The notes under the pieces were generated by a model. That model was not told the DNA's origin and searched no databases. It saw only the letters and a list, made by a program, of their open reading frames with translations. Positions 26,852-35,475 of a DNA stretch of 64,000 nt are shown here, piece after piece (the stretch's first letter is position 1; every line of letters starts with the position of its first letter). Origin of the DNA: Limnospira fusiformis SAG 85.79 (lineage in GTDB: Bacteria; Cyanobacteriota; Cyanobacteriia; Cyanobacteriales; Microcoleaceae); NCBI RefSeq assembly GCF_012516315.1, contig NZ_CP051185.1, forward strand, positions 5,337,363-5,401,362, read 5' to 3'. The position numbers were made by a program, and so were the translations under genes.

Positions 26852-27412
26852 TCACTGACCCACATTCAATACATCTTCATAAATTTGCGCCACGGTCATA
26901 GTTAGCCCCACAGATTCCCAGGTTAACTGATTATCTTCTCCTAAGATTTCAACTGTCCAACTCCCCGGAGTTTCTTGACGATAGACTTCCACTTGCATAA
27001 CATCTTGAGAGACTAAAACATATTCCTTCAAAGTTTCTAAGGTTTGGTAGTTCATTAATTTTTCTCGTCGGTCAGTGCTTTCGGTACTTTCTGACAGCAC
27101 TTCAATAATTAAGTTAGGTTGTGTTTTGAAGTATCGGTGATTATCTTCGGGGTTACAAGTCACGAGTAAGTCAGGGTAATAAAAAATATCGTCTTGAACT
27201 TTGACTTTCATATCAGACATGAATACCCGACAGGAACTCCCCCGCAGATGAGAACGTAATAAGGTACAAAGATTAACGGCAATGAGATTGTGTTCTTCAC
27301 TAGCACCCGCCATAGCAAACACATAACCGCCCATATACTCATGGCGAATGGTGCTTTCGGCTTCAGCGATGATATAGTCTTCAACGGTAAAGAGGGGTAA
27401 AGGTGAACGCAT
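26852..27412 (-). CDS. Uma2-family endonuclease-fold protein, short form
   Basis: A 186-residue Uma2 (DUF820) protein with a PD-(D/E)xK-type core: PD at 80-81 in YYPDLLVTC, Glu104 in LIIEVLSEST, and Lys118 in DRREKLMNYQ. Uma2 proteins are abundant in cyanobacteria and have no settled function. It is distantly related to the array copies and lacks their coiled-coil tail. An almost identical gene lies at 34597-35157 (one Met/Val change near residue 173), in the same place relative to psbA-2. Confidence 0.9.
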   Translation of the reverse strand: MRSPLPLFTVEDYIIAEAESTIRHEYMGGYVFAMAGASEEHNLIAVNLCTLLRSHLRGSSCRVFMSDMKVKVQDDIFYYPDLLVTCNPEDNHRYFKTQPNLIIEVLSESTESTDRREKLMNYQTLETLKEYVLVSQDVMQVEVYRQETPGSWTVEILGEDNQLTWESVGLTMTVAQIYEDVLNVGQ

Positions 27413-27448
27413 TTTAGGGATTCTCCTAGTTTTTCTCTTTCAACTATT

Positions 27449-28858
27449 CTAACTTAGCTTAAATTTAAGATACTGTTGCCAAATCGGATGCAGTTGAAAC
27501 ATTCCTCGCTCTCCCTCTGATATTTTTTCTGGCAACCCCCGTCTAACTAAAGATTGGATGGCTGACCATAATTCAGATGGGGATAATTCAGGATTAGTGG
27601 GTTGTTCAGAAAGGGCGATCGCTTGATTTTCTCGGAAACCAGAAATCACCTGTTGTTCTAATTGGGATAATCGTTCTAACTGAGATTCTAAAATTGGTTC
27701 TAAGTCACCTAAAAAGATGTCCTCGCTGTGGCTTAAAAATAGGGAAACGCTACCATCAAATAGTTCGACTATGGTTGAGGCGATGATATTTAACCAGGTA
27801 GGATGTCCTTGATAGAGGTTGATTAATTCCGGCCATTTGTCGGAGTCGGTTAATTGGTGCGATCGCAAAATTTCCTCAGCATCGGCTGATAATCCTTTCA
27901 GGTGTAACGTGCAAGTGGAGTGTTTTTCGGCTTCTAAGGTAGCAATGGCTCTAGGTTTTTCCCAACTGAGGAGAATCACGCAACTTTGATGATGGTTTTT
28001 GGCAATTTTCCGAAAAATTGTCCGGTATTCTTTAAAGTCTGTCAAGTATTCCCCCGCCAATGCACCGCTTTTAAAAAGATTGTGTAGGTCATCCAATATG
28101 ACTAAGCAACGGCAGTGACGGAAATAATCAATTATTGTAGGAAATGGGGGATTTTGTGACTGGTCAAAAAATTGTTGCAGTTGGTTTTTCAGGGAGGAAA
28201 AGGTGGGAGTTTCTGTGAGACTTTTCCAAAAAATATAGTCAAATTCCGGCTGAATTTGTTCGATGAGTTGCCTGGTTAGTACGCTTTTGCCAATGCCACT
28301 TAATCCATAGATGGTAATTAAGCGCCTCCGGTCTTGTAATATCCACTGTTTGAGGGTATTTAATTCGGTGGTGCGGTTGTCAAATTCCGTGAGGTCTGGT
28401 GCATCGATTAAGTCAATAATGGGTGAGGGATTTTGGGTGGGGGAAGAGTCAGGAGAAGAGTTAGGAGAAGAGTCAGGAGAAGAGGGCGATCGCTGTTTCG
28501 GATTTTCTTCGTATTGCCTGCTTTCTCCACAGATATTAATCGAACTATTAATATAACTACCAACTATCTCCAAAGATTTACCATAATTGTAAATGTTAGA
28601 TACGGCTTTTCGTTCTAAAACAGAGCGAGAATTCGCCTTATGAATCTCTTCTCCCAATATTGCCGATAGAGTCTGCCATAATTCCCCAGCAATATTTTTA
28701 ATATGAGACTTACTGCGATGGCACTTTTTAGCAATATCCTCATATTTGAACCCTTGCCAAGCGCCTTCTAGGATAGCGGTTTGCACAGAATCAAGGTGTT
28801 TCTCTGTTTTGGCAAATATAATGTCATCTGCCCACTGTATCAGTTCTTCAGTAGTCAT
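27449..28858 (-). CDS. HTH plus STAND (NB-ARC-like) ATPase
   Basis: A 469-residue protein. The first about 80 residues (ELIQWADDIIFAKTEKHLDS through YEDIAKKCHRSKSHIKNIAG) form a helix-turn-helix domain common in cyanobacterial vWA-MoxR-associated and NB-ARC/WD40 proteins. A low-complexity Ser-Pro linker follows (about 125-145), then a P-loop ATPase with YGLSGIGKSVL and Walker B LVILDDLHNL, and a helical end. There is no WD40 or other sensor domain. It is probably a signalling or defence-type STAND switch. Its last about 80 codons are duplicated at 35194-35444. Confidence 0.8.
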   Translation of the reverse strand: MTTEELIQWADDIIFAKTEKHLDSVQTAILEGAWQGFKYEDIAKKCHRSKSHIKNIAGELWQTLSAILGEEIHKANSRSVLERKAVSNIYNYGKSLEIVGSYINSSINICGESRQYEENPKQRSPSSPDSSPNSSPDSSPTQNPSPIIDLIDAPDLTEFDNRTTELNTLKQWILQDRRRLITIYGLSGIGKSVLTRQLIEQIQPEFDYIFWKSLTETPTFSSLKNQLQQFFDQSQNPPFPTIIDYFRHCRCLVILDDLHNLFKSGALAGEYLTDFKEYRTIFRKIAKNHHQSCVILLSWEKPRAIATLEAEKHSTCTLHLKGLSADAEEILRSHQLTDSDKWPELINLYQGHPTWLNIIASTIVELFDGSVSLFLSHSEDIFLGDLEPILESQLERLSQLEQQVISGFRENQAIALSEQPTNPELSPSELWSAIQSLVRRGLPEKISEGERGMFQLHPIWQQYLKFKLS

Positions 28859-28888
28859 AGATTTCTTTGGGGTTGAAGTCTTGGTTTC

Positions 28889-29010
28889 AGCTTTTCTTAA
28901 TTTATCATACTTTTTCGTACTTTTCCGTACCTTAGCAAATAGGGTATAGATAAATTGATAAAAAACTTTACAAAACTCCTGACTTTACCGTACTTTTTAG
29001 GGGTTGTAAC
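28889..29010. repeat. short GTAC-centred repeats upstream of the STAND gene
   Basis: The words CATACTTTTTCGTAC, GTACTTTTCCGTACC and CCGTACTTTTTAGG occur within about 100 bases directly upstream of the STAND ATPase start. Regularly repeated TACTTTTyCGTAC-like units look like operator sites, perhaps for the protein's own helix-turn-helix domain. This is inference from pattern only. Confidence 0.4.
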
Positions 29011-29071
29011 ATCCAGAATTATCTTATACAATCAAAAAAATCTTTTCATCAACTAGACTTGGAGAGAAACT

Positions 29072-29299
29072 ATGCAAAAGCTAATGGCATTTTTTTCGGC
29101 ATCAATATTAATGGTTGTGTTGTTTTTCAGCAGTGTTGTCCCTGTATGGGCTAGTACGTCTTTTAACCCAATACATAATGTTGATATCAGTCAGGGATAT
29201 ACGTCAAATTCACAGTACGATCAAATTCAAAAACATTTAATTGTTGAGAAGTTGGTTTGCCGATACGTTGATGGTCAAAAAAGATGTTGGAACGAATAG
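29072..29299 (+). CDS. small secreted protein, 75 aa
   Basis: An N-terminal signal peptide is clear: MQKLMAFFSASILMVVLFFS, then a site near VPVWAS. It leaves a mature peptide of about 45 residues with two cysteines (LVCRY and KRCWNE), which could form a disulfide. A GGAGAG ribosome site lies 8 bases before the ATG. No family recognised. Confidence 0.65.
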   Translation: MQKLMAFFSASILMVVLFFSSVVPVWASTSFNPIHNVDISQGYTSNSQYDQIQKHLIVEKLVCRYVDGQKRCWNE

Positions 29300-29341
29300 T
29301 TTAATCCCTTGAATCTAAGGGTTTAGCCGTCAATTAAAATT

Positions 29342-29382
29342 TTGCCCCGATTTTTATGCTGATTATATCATAATCGGAGCAA
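29342..29382 (+). terminator. imperfect hairpin after the small secreted gene
   Basis: TTGCCCCGATT pairs with AATCGGAGCAA (one mismatch in 11) across an A+T-rich loop and is followed by GATTTTAATTTT. It lies 43 bases after the stop codon and is a plausible terminator; a small mobile repeat is the alternative. Confidence 0.5.
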
Positions 29383-29496
29383 GATTTTAATTTTACCAAT
29401 AACTTTCAAAAAACAATAAAAATTTATGGAAAGAACAACCATTAATATCCCATCACAAAAATCGAAATTTTAGTTGTATAGTAATCAATAAAAATC

Positions 29497-30861
29497 ATGG
29501 CATTACTTAACTTTTTTGCTCCAAAAATATCTCAAAAAACCCCGAAAATTACCGATGAGGATATGGTGCGGATAGTTTGGGAGTTCAAGAAGTCCTTACC
29601 ATCTCTTCCTGAAAACCCTGAAATATTAGAGGAAATCAGCTTTGATAAGGTAGTGAGTTATTTAAAAAGCGATCGCCCCAATAATCCCAATCTAACACAA
29701 GCAGCGATCGTTCGCCAAAAACATCCCGAAGGCACTTTTTTAGCCCTCGTATTTTTGGACGAAAATAACCATTTAATTTATCTGCCCAGTGGTGTTCCTT
29801 CAGGACGGCAGATCGTTGCCAAAAAGCTGAATAAAAAATTAAGTCAGTTTTTGGGCGATCGCGATTTCAGTCTGGTTGACTTAAAACAAACATCCCACGT
29901 CGTCAAAGCGATTAAGATAGTTAGTTTCATTATTTGGACTACGGTGATTTTACTGGTGTTAATCCCATTACTGGGACGTTTGATTATGGCTCAAGCTTTA
30001 GCTGCTGAATTAAATCCTCCTCCCTCACTGGAAATCATGCCAAATATGGTAGCATTTGTGGGTTCAGAGGACCAAAAAGCTTTTGATCAAGCTTGTCAGA
30101 CAGCCTATAAAGAGGCTCAAGAATATGCCAAACAGGAATTAGATAAATGGAAAGATGAATTAATTAACCGCATAGATACAGATTTTCTGAACTGGTATTT
30201 TAGTTACTTTAATCAGAAAAAACAAGAAATTAACACTCTTTTTCAATTTGCAGGCCAAAATATTATCAATGGATTCAATCAGTATAGAGTTAACGAACAA
30301 ATTAAAAATAGCGTAAATGATAATCTTCAAAGAGAATTTTATCGGCGCGTTGTTAGTCCAGAATCTGTCGAAAGTGAATTTAAGACAATTGTGCTTGATA
30401 CTACTGAATTGTATCTAAAACTACTATCGCGTCAACTAAAAGATTTTGACATAGACAACAAGGATGATCAAAATGCTGAATCAGAGTGGCATCAAAATTT
30501 AAAGGAAATCAAAGCCAGATTAGAAAATGAACAAGGAGAGGAATCATTGCCAGTAGTAGTTATTGGTGGCATGGCAACCACTAAACTTTTAGGAAATTTA
30601 GCAGCTAAAATGGGTAGTAAAGCGGCCGCCACTGTGATTTCTAGTCAATTGGCCGCGATGATCGATCCTCTCGTCGGTTTTGGATTGCTTGCCTTCGATT
30701 ATTGGGATTATCGTAATGGAGTTGAACAAAATAAGCAGCGTTTGCGTTGCGATTTAGTTAAATCTCTAGATCAACTCGAAAATACTCTTTTAAAGAATCC
30801 TAAATTTGGTGTGATGTCGGCGGTGAATGAATTAGAGAAAAAAATAAAAAATAGTCTCTAA
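29497..30861 (+). CDS. membrane protein of unknown function, 454 aa
   Basis: The first 135 residues look cytosolic (a small alpha/beta region with FLALVFLDENNHLIYLPSG). A strong membrane helix spans about 140-165 (VSFIIWTTVILLVLIPLLG). A long, mostly helical segment with coiled-coil character (about 190-350) follows, and then a Gly/Ala-rich hydrophobic stretch (about 355-405) with VVVIGGMATTKLLGNLAAKM, which could be one or two more helices. No enzyme motif is visible. It sits within cargo block 1 and may be unrelated to its neighbours. Confidence 0.7.
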   Translation: MALLNFFAPKISQKTPKITDEDMVRIVWEFKKSLPSLPENPEILEEISFDKVVSYLKSDRPNNPNLTQAAIVRQKHPEGTFLALVFLDENNHLIYLPSGVPSGRQIVAKKLNKKLSQFLGDRDFSLVDLKQTSHVVKAIKIVSFIIWTTVILLVLIPLLGRLIMAQALAAELNPPPSLEIMPNMVAFVGSEDQKAFDQACQTAYKEAQEYAKQELDKWKDELINRIDTDFLNWYFSYFNQKKQEINTLFQFAGQNIINGFNQYRVNEQIKNSVNDNLQREFYRRVVSPESVESEFKTIVLDTTELYLKLLSRQLKDFDIDNKDDQNAESEWHQNLKEIKARLENEQGEESLPVVVIGGMATTKLLGNLAAKMGSKAAATVISSQLAAMIDPLVGFGLLAFDYWDYRNGVEQNKQRLRCDLVKSLDQLENTLLKNPKFGVMSAVNELEKKIKNSL

Positions 30862-30977
30862 CGCGGATGGCGTGACTGTATTTGTCACCAATGCCGTATC
30901 CTGGTATGGGGAAGATGTACAAACCGATCGCTTTCTTTATTCGATGATCAAGTTAGGGCGATCGCTCACCACAGACA

Positions 30978-30992
30978 AGAAACCGGGTTTCT
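30978..30992. repeat. short dispersed palindrome-like repeat
   Basis: AGAAACCGGGTTTCT is a near-palindrome of a type scattered in filamentous cyanobacterial genomes (from memory). Here it marks the point where homology to UPF0175 begins. Confidence 0.4.
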
Positions 30993-31211
30993 GTGTTTGT
31001 CGCCTCCAGAGGAGTTTCTCCCATTTCAGGTTTGCCGGTTCCAGATTTGGCAGCTATCTATTGGTATCAAAAAAGTAAAATTCCTCACGACAAAGCCGCG
31101 CAAATAGCTGGTTTAAATCGTCGCGACTTGCTGAAGGCTTTAACCCGCGAAAAAGTAGATATATTTGCGATCGACTTTAATCACCTACAAAGGGAACTTG
31201 AGCGTGAGTAA
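30993..31211 (+). pseudogene. UPF0175-like antitoxin remnant
   Basis: The last 50 residues, IPHDKAAQIAGLNRRDLLKA then LTREKVDIFAI, match the helix-turn-helix of UPF0175-type antitoxins. The usual N-terminal half is not present; the frame instead starts in a small cyanobacterial repeat (AGAAACCGGGTTTCT at 30978-30992), so the 5' end seems replaced or frameshifted. No toxin gene follows. Confidence 0.55.
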
Positions 31212-31286
31212 TTCCTAGCATGGTTGCTGCTCAAGGGGGAACTATGTCTATAAATATTTAAAGTAGATGTTGTGCGATCGCTTCTT

Positions 31287-32111
31287 TTATAGTTCCTCTG
31301 GATCTAAACCCAGCGCGCGCAACCTTTCCGCCAGACGTTCTGCCCTCTGGCGTTCGGCCTCAGCCTTTTGGCGTTCGGCCTCAGCAAGCTGTTGAGCTTG
31401 TTCGGCTTTTTGGCGTTCGGCCTCAGCAAGCTGTTGAGCTTGTTCGGCTTTTTGGCGTTCGGCCTCTTCCGGTAACAACACCAAATTACCTTCCGTATCA
31501 TAAAACCGCAGCCAAATTGCCTCCTCACGGTCTATAGTTCCCGACCAAGTTCCCAGCCAAAAGCCCAAGGTCTCACACCACAGCCAACCTCGCTCATTCG
31601 CCTCTAAAAGCTGATAACCTCCCGAACTATGCAAATGCCATCCTTGAAAGGCGTTGGCTTCAAACGGGTCAAATACAAAGTAATCTGGGGTTCGGAATAT
31701 CTGCTGATAGAGCTCCTTTTTCTTTCCTTTATCTACTCTGGCGGTACTGGGAGACATTAGCTCCACAATGACATCTGGGTAGCGACCCCCTTCCTGCCAT
31801 ACTACCCAACCCTGTCGTTCTTTGGTGCCATCTACATCTAACACCGCAAAGAAATCTGGCCCGCGAAAATCTCGGTTCCTAGCTTGTTCGCTGCTATAGT
31901 AAATAAACATATTCCCGCCTGTATAGAAATCATGGCGCTCGCTCCAAGCCTGTTGCAATGACCTAATCAGGACGTTCATAGCAATGCGGTGACGGTTACT
32001 TTCCAAAGGCTCTCCATCATCAAAAATCAAATCTGTTGGCGGCATGGGGGGTTCCCAGTCCGTTTCGGTAGCAGTTTCGGGGCTAGTATTGGCAGTGAGT
32101 TCAACTGACAT
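31287..32111 (-). CDS. array Uma2 protein, copy 1 (274 aa, n=4)
   Basis: This is the reference description for the array. The N-terminal Uma2 domain (1-215) has DGEPLESNRHR, then YTGGNMFIYYS. The nuclease-type core residues are PD at 85-86 (RGPDFFAV), Glu117 (YPDVIVELMSPST) and a lysine cluster near 128-132 (DKGKKKELY). It is followed by LPEEAERQ, a charged heptad-repeat coiled coil (AERQKAE and QAQQLAE units), and the cap RLAERLRALGLDPEEL. Copy 1 carries WHLH, LEANERG and CETLG. Its low-coordinate flank (31205-31286) is the same as that of copy 3, so it is the left end of an array. Confidence 0.9.
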   Translation of the reverse strand: MSVELTANTSPETATETDWEPPMPPTDLIFDDGEPLESNRHRIAMNVLIRSLQQAWSERHDFYTGGNMFIYYSSEQARNRDFRGPDFFAVLDVDGTKERQGWVVWQEGGRYPDVIVELMSPSTARVDKGKKKELYQQIFRTPDYFVFDPFEANAFQGWHLHSSGGYQLLEANERGWLWCETLGFWLGTWSGTIDREEAIWLRFYDTEGNLVLLPEEAERQKAEQAQQLAEAERQKAEQAQQLAEAERQKAEAERQRAERLAERLRALGLDPEEL

Positions 32112-32263
32112 TTTCGGTTCCCCCGTCTCTCGTATTTCTCAGTTGCTGATGATTATATCCCCAACTTTCCCGATTTGGGGACTGGCTCCCACAGACATTC
32201 TCCCACTGGGAAGGCGTTGGGTAAATTACCTAGAAAGTGGATGTTGTTGTGCGATCGCTTCTT

Positions 32264-33193
32264 TTATAGTTCCTCTGGATCTAAACCGAGCGCGCGCAAC
32301 CGTTCAGCAAGACGTTCGGCTTTTTGGCGTTCTGCCTCAGCAAGCTGTTGAGCTTGTTGGGCTTTCTGGCGTTCTGCCTCAGCAAGCTGTTGAGCTTGTT
32401 GGGCTTTCTGGCGTTCTGCCTCAGCAAGCTGTTGAGATTGTTCGGCTTTTTGGCGTTCGGCTTCGGCTTTTTGGCGTTCGGCTTCGGCTTTTTGGCGTTC
32501 GGCTTCGGCTTTTTGGCGTTCGGCTTCGGCTTTTTGGCGTTCGGCTTCTTCCGGTAACAACACCAAATTACCTTCGGTATCATAAAACCGCAGCCAAATT
32601 GCCTCCTCACGGTCTATAGTTCCCGACCAAGTTCCCAGCCAAAAGCCTAAACTTTCACACCACAGCCAACCTCGCTCATTCGGCTCTAAAAGCTGATAAC
32701 CTCCCGAACTCTGCAAATGCCATCCTTGAAAGGCGTTGGCTTCAAACGGGTCAAATACAAAGTAATCTGGTGTCCGAAAAGTCTGCTGATACAGCTCCTT
32801 TTTCTTTCCTTTATCTATTCTGGCGGTACTGGGAGACATTAGCTCCACAATGACATCTGGGTAGCGACCCCCTTCCTGCCATACTACCCAACCCTGTCGT
32901 TCTTTAGTGCCATCTACATCCAACACAGCAAAGAAATCAGGGCCACGAAAATCTCGGTTCCTAGCTTGTTCGCTGCTATAGTAAATAAACATATTCCCGC
33001 CTGTATAGAAATCATGGCGCGCACTCCAAGCCTGTTGCAATGACCTGATCAGGACGTTCATAGCAATGCGGTGACGGTTACTTTCCAAAGGCTCTCCATC
33101 ATCAAAAATCAAATCTGTTGGCGGCATGGGGGGTTCCCATTCCGTTTCGGTAGCAGTTTCGGGGCTAGTATTGGCAGTGAGTTCAACTGACAT
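32264..33193 (-). CDS. array Uma2 protein, copy 2 (309 aa, n=9)
   Basis: One of the two longest tails: five AERQKAE units followed by QSQQLAE and then two QAQQLAE-containing pairs in which KAQ replaces KAE, found only here. The body has SARHDF (not SERHDF), ARIDKG, QQTFR, WHLQ, LEPNERG and CESLG. Its leader is the psbA-proximal type (ATTTGCGGTT upstream of the ATG), shared with copy 14. It is divergent from psbA-2, 263 bases away. Confidence 0.9.
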   Translation of the reverse strand: MSVELTANTSPETATETEWEPPMPPTDLIFDDGEPLESNRHRIAMNVLIRSLQQAWSARHDFYTGGNMFIYYSSEQARNRDFRGPDFFAVLDVDGTKERQGWVVWQEGGRYPDVIVELMSPSTARIDKGKKKELYQQTFRTPDYFVFDPFEANAFQGWHLQSSGGYQLLEPNERGWLWCESLGFWLGTWSGTIDREEAIWLRFYDTEGNLVLLPEEAERQKAEAERQKAEAERQKAEAERQKAEAERQKAEQSQQLAEAERQKAQQAQQLAEAERQKAQQAQQLAEAERQKAERLAERLRALGLDPEEL

Positions 33194-33456
33194 TTGCGGT
33201 TCCCCCGTCTCTCGTGTTTCTCAGTTGCTGATGATTATATCCCAAGCCGCCGATAGTCGCCTGGAACCACAGGCTCTCTCAGGGTTCGACTCGATTATGG
33301 TTGAATTGATGATAAGCCCTACTTATGACAGCTATTAAAATAAATGTGGCTCAACCCCTTTACAAACCTTAACAGAGTGTGTCATATTATAGACACGGTA
33401 GAAAAACAACTGCCGGATAAGTACCTCGAAAACTCAATATAGCAATCATATCCAAC

Positions 33457-34536
33457 ATGACTACTACCATTCAGCAGCGCGAGAGCGCCAACGCTTGGGA
33501 ACGCTTTTGTAGCTGGGTAACATCCACCAACAACCGCCTTTATGTAGGCTGGTTCGGTGTTCTGATGATCCCTACCCTACTAACTGCTACCATCTGCTAC
33601 ATCATCGCTTTTATCGCTGCTCCCCCCGTGGACATTGACGGTATCCGCGAACCCGTAGCTGGTTCTCTGTTGTACGGCAACAACATCATCTCTGGTGCGG
33701 TTGTTCCTTCCTCCAATGCGATCGGTCTGCACTTCTATCCCATTTGGGAAGCAGCCAGCTTGGATGAGTGGCTCTACAACGGTGGCCCTTACCAGTTGGT
33801 AATTTTCCACTTCTTGATCGGTGTATTTTGCTACATGGGTCGTGAGTGGGAACTATCCTACCGCTTGGGAATGCGTCCTTGGATCTGCGTAGCTTACAGC
33901 GCACCCGTTGCCGCTGCTAGTGCAGTATTCTTGATCTACCCCATCGGACAAGGTTCTTTCTCCGACGGTATGCCTCTGGGTATCTCTGGAACCTTCAACT
34001 TCATGTTGGTATTCCAAGCAGAACACAATATCCTGATGCACCCCTTCCATATGTTGGGAGTTGCTGGTGTATTCGGTGGTGCTTTGTTCTCCGCGATGCA
34101 CGGTTCTTTGGTAACTTCTTCCTTGGTGCGTGAAACCACCGAAATCGAATCTCAAAACTACGGTTACAAATTCGGTCAAGAAGAAGAAACCTACAACATT
34201 GTGGCAGCTCACGGTTACTTCGGTCGCCTGATCTTCCAATATGCTTCTTTCAACAACAGCCGTTCCCTGCACTTCTTCTTGGGTGCTTGGCCGGTAATCG
34301 GCATCTGGTTCACCGCTTTAGGTGTATCCACCATGGCCTTTAACCTCAACGGTTTCAACTTCAACCAATCCGTAATGGACTCCAGCGGTCGGGTAGTTAA
34401 CACCTGGGCTGATGTCATCAACCGCGCTAACCTGGGTATGGAAGTAATGCACGAGCGCAACGCTCACAACTTCCCCTTAGATTTAGCTTCTGCTGAGTCT
34501 GAGCCTGTAGCTTTGGTTGCACCTCAAATCGGCTAA
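33457..34536 (+). CDS. psbA: photosystem II D1 protein, Glu130 form (copy 2)
   Basis: The protein is identical to copy 1 over 359 residues, and the DNA differs at only a few silent positions. The leader dyad GTGTC-N8-GACAC is at 33379-33396. It is followed by the same terminator and the same short Uma2 gene as copy 1, showing that psbA, terminator, Uma2 and the tail of a STAND gene were duplicated as a block of over 2 kb. Confidence 0.98.
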   Translation: MTTTIQQRESANAWERFCSWVTSTNNRLYVGWFGVLMIPTLLTATICYIIAFIAAPPVDIDGIREPVAGSLLYGNNIISGAVVPSSNAIGLHFYPIWEAASLDEWLYNGGPYQLVIFHFLIGVFCYMGREWELSYRLGMRPWICVAYSAPVAAASAVFLIYPIGQGSFSDGMPLGISGTFNFMLVFQAEHNILMHPFHMLGVAGVFGGALFSAMHGSLVTSSLVRETTEIESQNYGYKFGQEEETYNIVAAHGYFGRLIFQYASFNNSRSLHFFLGAWPVIGIWFTALGVSTMAFNLNGFNFNQSVMDSSGRVVNTWADVINRANLGMEVMHERNAHNFPLDLASAESEPVALVAPQIG

Positions 34537-34557
34537 TTGATAGCTTGGATTAAATAG

Positions 34558-34586
34558 AGCGCCTCCCAGTCGGGGGGCGCTTTTTT
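34558..34586 (+). terminator. rho-independent terminator of psbA-2
   Basis: Same hairpin as after psbA-1 (AGCGCCTCCC, AGTC, GGGGGGCGCT) with a longer T run. Confidence 0.92.
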
Positions 34587-34596
34587 GTGCTTAAAT

Positions 34597-35157
34597 TCAC
34601 TGACCCACATTCAATACATCTTCATAAATTTGCGCCACGGTCACAGTTAGCCCCACAGATTCCCAGGTTAACTGATTATCTTCTCCTAAGATTTCAACTG
34701 TCCAACTCCCCGGAGTTTCTTGACGATAGACTTCCACTTGCATAACATCTTGAGAGACTAAAACATATTCCTTCAAAGTTTCTAAGGTTTGGTAGTTCAT
34801 TAATTTTTCTCGTCGGTCAGTGCTTTCGGTACTTTCTGACAGCACTTCAATAATTAAGTTAGGTTGTGTTTTGAAGTATCGGTGATTATCTTCGGGGTTA
34901 CAAGTCACGAGTAAGTCAGGGTAATAAAAAATATCGTCTTGAACTTTGACTTTCATATCAGACATGAATACCCGACAGGAACTCCCCCGCAGATGAGAAC
35001 GTAATAAGGTACAAAGATTAACGGCAATGAGATTGTGTTCTTCACTAGCACCCGCCATAGCAAACACATAACCGCCCATATACTCATGGCGAATGGTGCT
35101 TTCGGCTTCAGCGATGATATAGTCTTCAACGGTAAAGAGGGGTAAAGGTGAACGCAT
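34597..35157 (-). CDS. Uma2-family protein, short form (duplicate)
   Basis: A 186-residue copy of the gene at 26852-27412, differing by one conservative residue (Met to Val near residue 173). Catalytic-type residues PD80-81, Glu104 and Lys118 are kept. Together with the psbA copies it defines the recent block duplication. Confidence 0.9.
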   Translation of the reverse strand: MRSPLPLFTVEDYIIAEAESTIRHEYMGGYVFAMAGASEEHNLIAVNLCTLLRSHLRGSSCRVFMSDMKVKVQDDIFYYPDLLVTCNPEDNHRYFKTQPNLIIEVLSESTESTDRREKLMNYQTLETLKEYVLVSQDVMQVEVYRQETPGSWTVEILGEDNQLTWESVGLTVTVAQIYEDVLNVGQ

Positions 35158-35193
35158 TTTAGGGATTCTCCTAGTTTTTCTCTTTCAACTATT

Positions 35194-35444
35194 CTAACTT
35201 AGCTTAAATTTAAGATACTGTTGCCAAATCGGATGCAGTTGAAACATTCCTCGCTCTCCCTCTGATATTTTTTCTAGCAACCCCCGTCTAACTAAAGATT
35301 GGATGGCTGACCATAATTCAGATGGGGATAATTCAGGATTAGTGGGTTGTTCAGAAAGGGCGATCGCTTGATGGTCTCGGAAACCAGAAATCACCTGTTG
35401 TTCTAATTGGGATAATCGTTCTAACTGAGATTCTAAAATTGGTT
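35194..35444 (-). pseudogene. truncated 3' end of the STAND ATPase gene
   Basis: About 250 bases are nearly identical to 27449-27699, encoding the last about 83 residues (for example ALSEQPTNPELSPSELWSAI), with a few substitutions such as DHQ for ENQ. Homology stops abruptly at 35444; the ATPase core and helix-turn-helix are absent, replaced by cargo block 2. Confidence 0.9.
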
Positions 35445-35475
35445 AATCCAGAACTGGTATTAAATAGGTCATTGA

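Larger units (their letters stand above)
25374..27699. repeat. segmental duplication, left copy
   Basis: About 2.3 kb containing a Uma2 start (decayed here), psbA, its terminator, the short Uma2 gene and the 3' end of the STAND gene. It matches 33120-35444. Identity falls in the part upstream of psbA and stays very high from the psbA leader onward. Confidence 0.9.
33120..35444. repeat. segmental duplication, right copy
   Basis: Partner of 25374-27699. The right boundary is sharp at 35444 inside the STAND gene, where cargo block 2 begins. The upstream-psbA-terminator part (about 50220-51690) occurs a third time. Confidence 0.9.

Noticed and set aside
32284..32560. CRISPR array, suggested by regularly spaced 21-base repeats in the Uma2 tails
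   Set aside because: The repeats are contiguous coding heptads with no unique spacers and no cas genes nearby.
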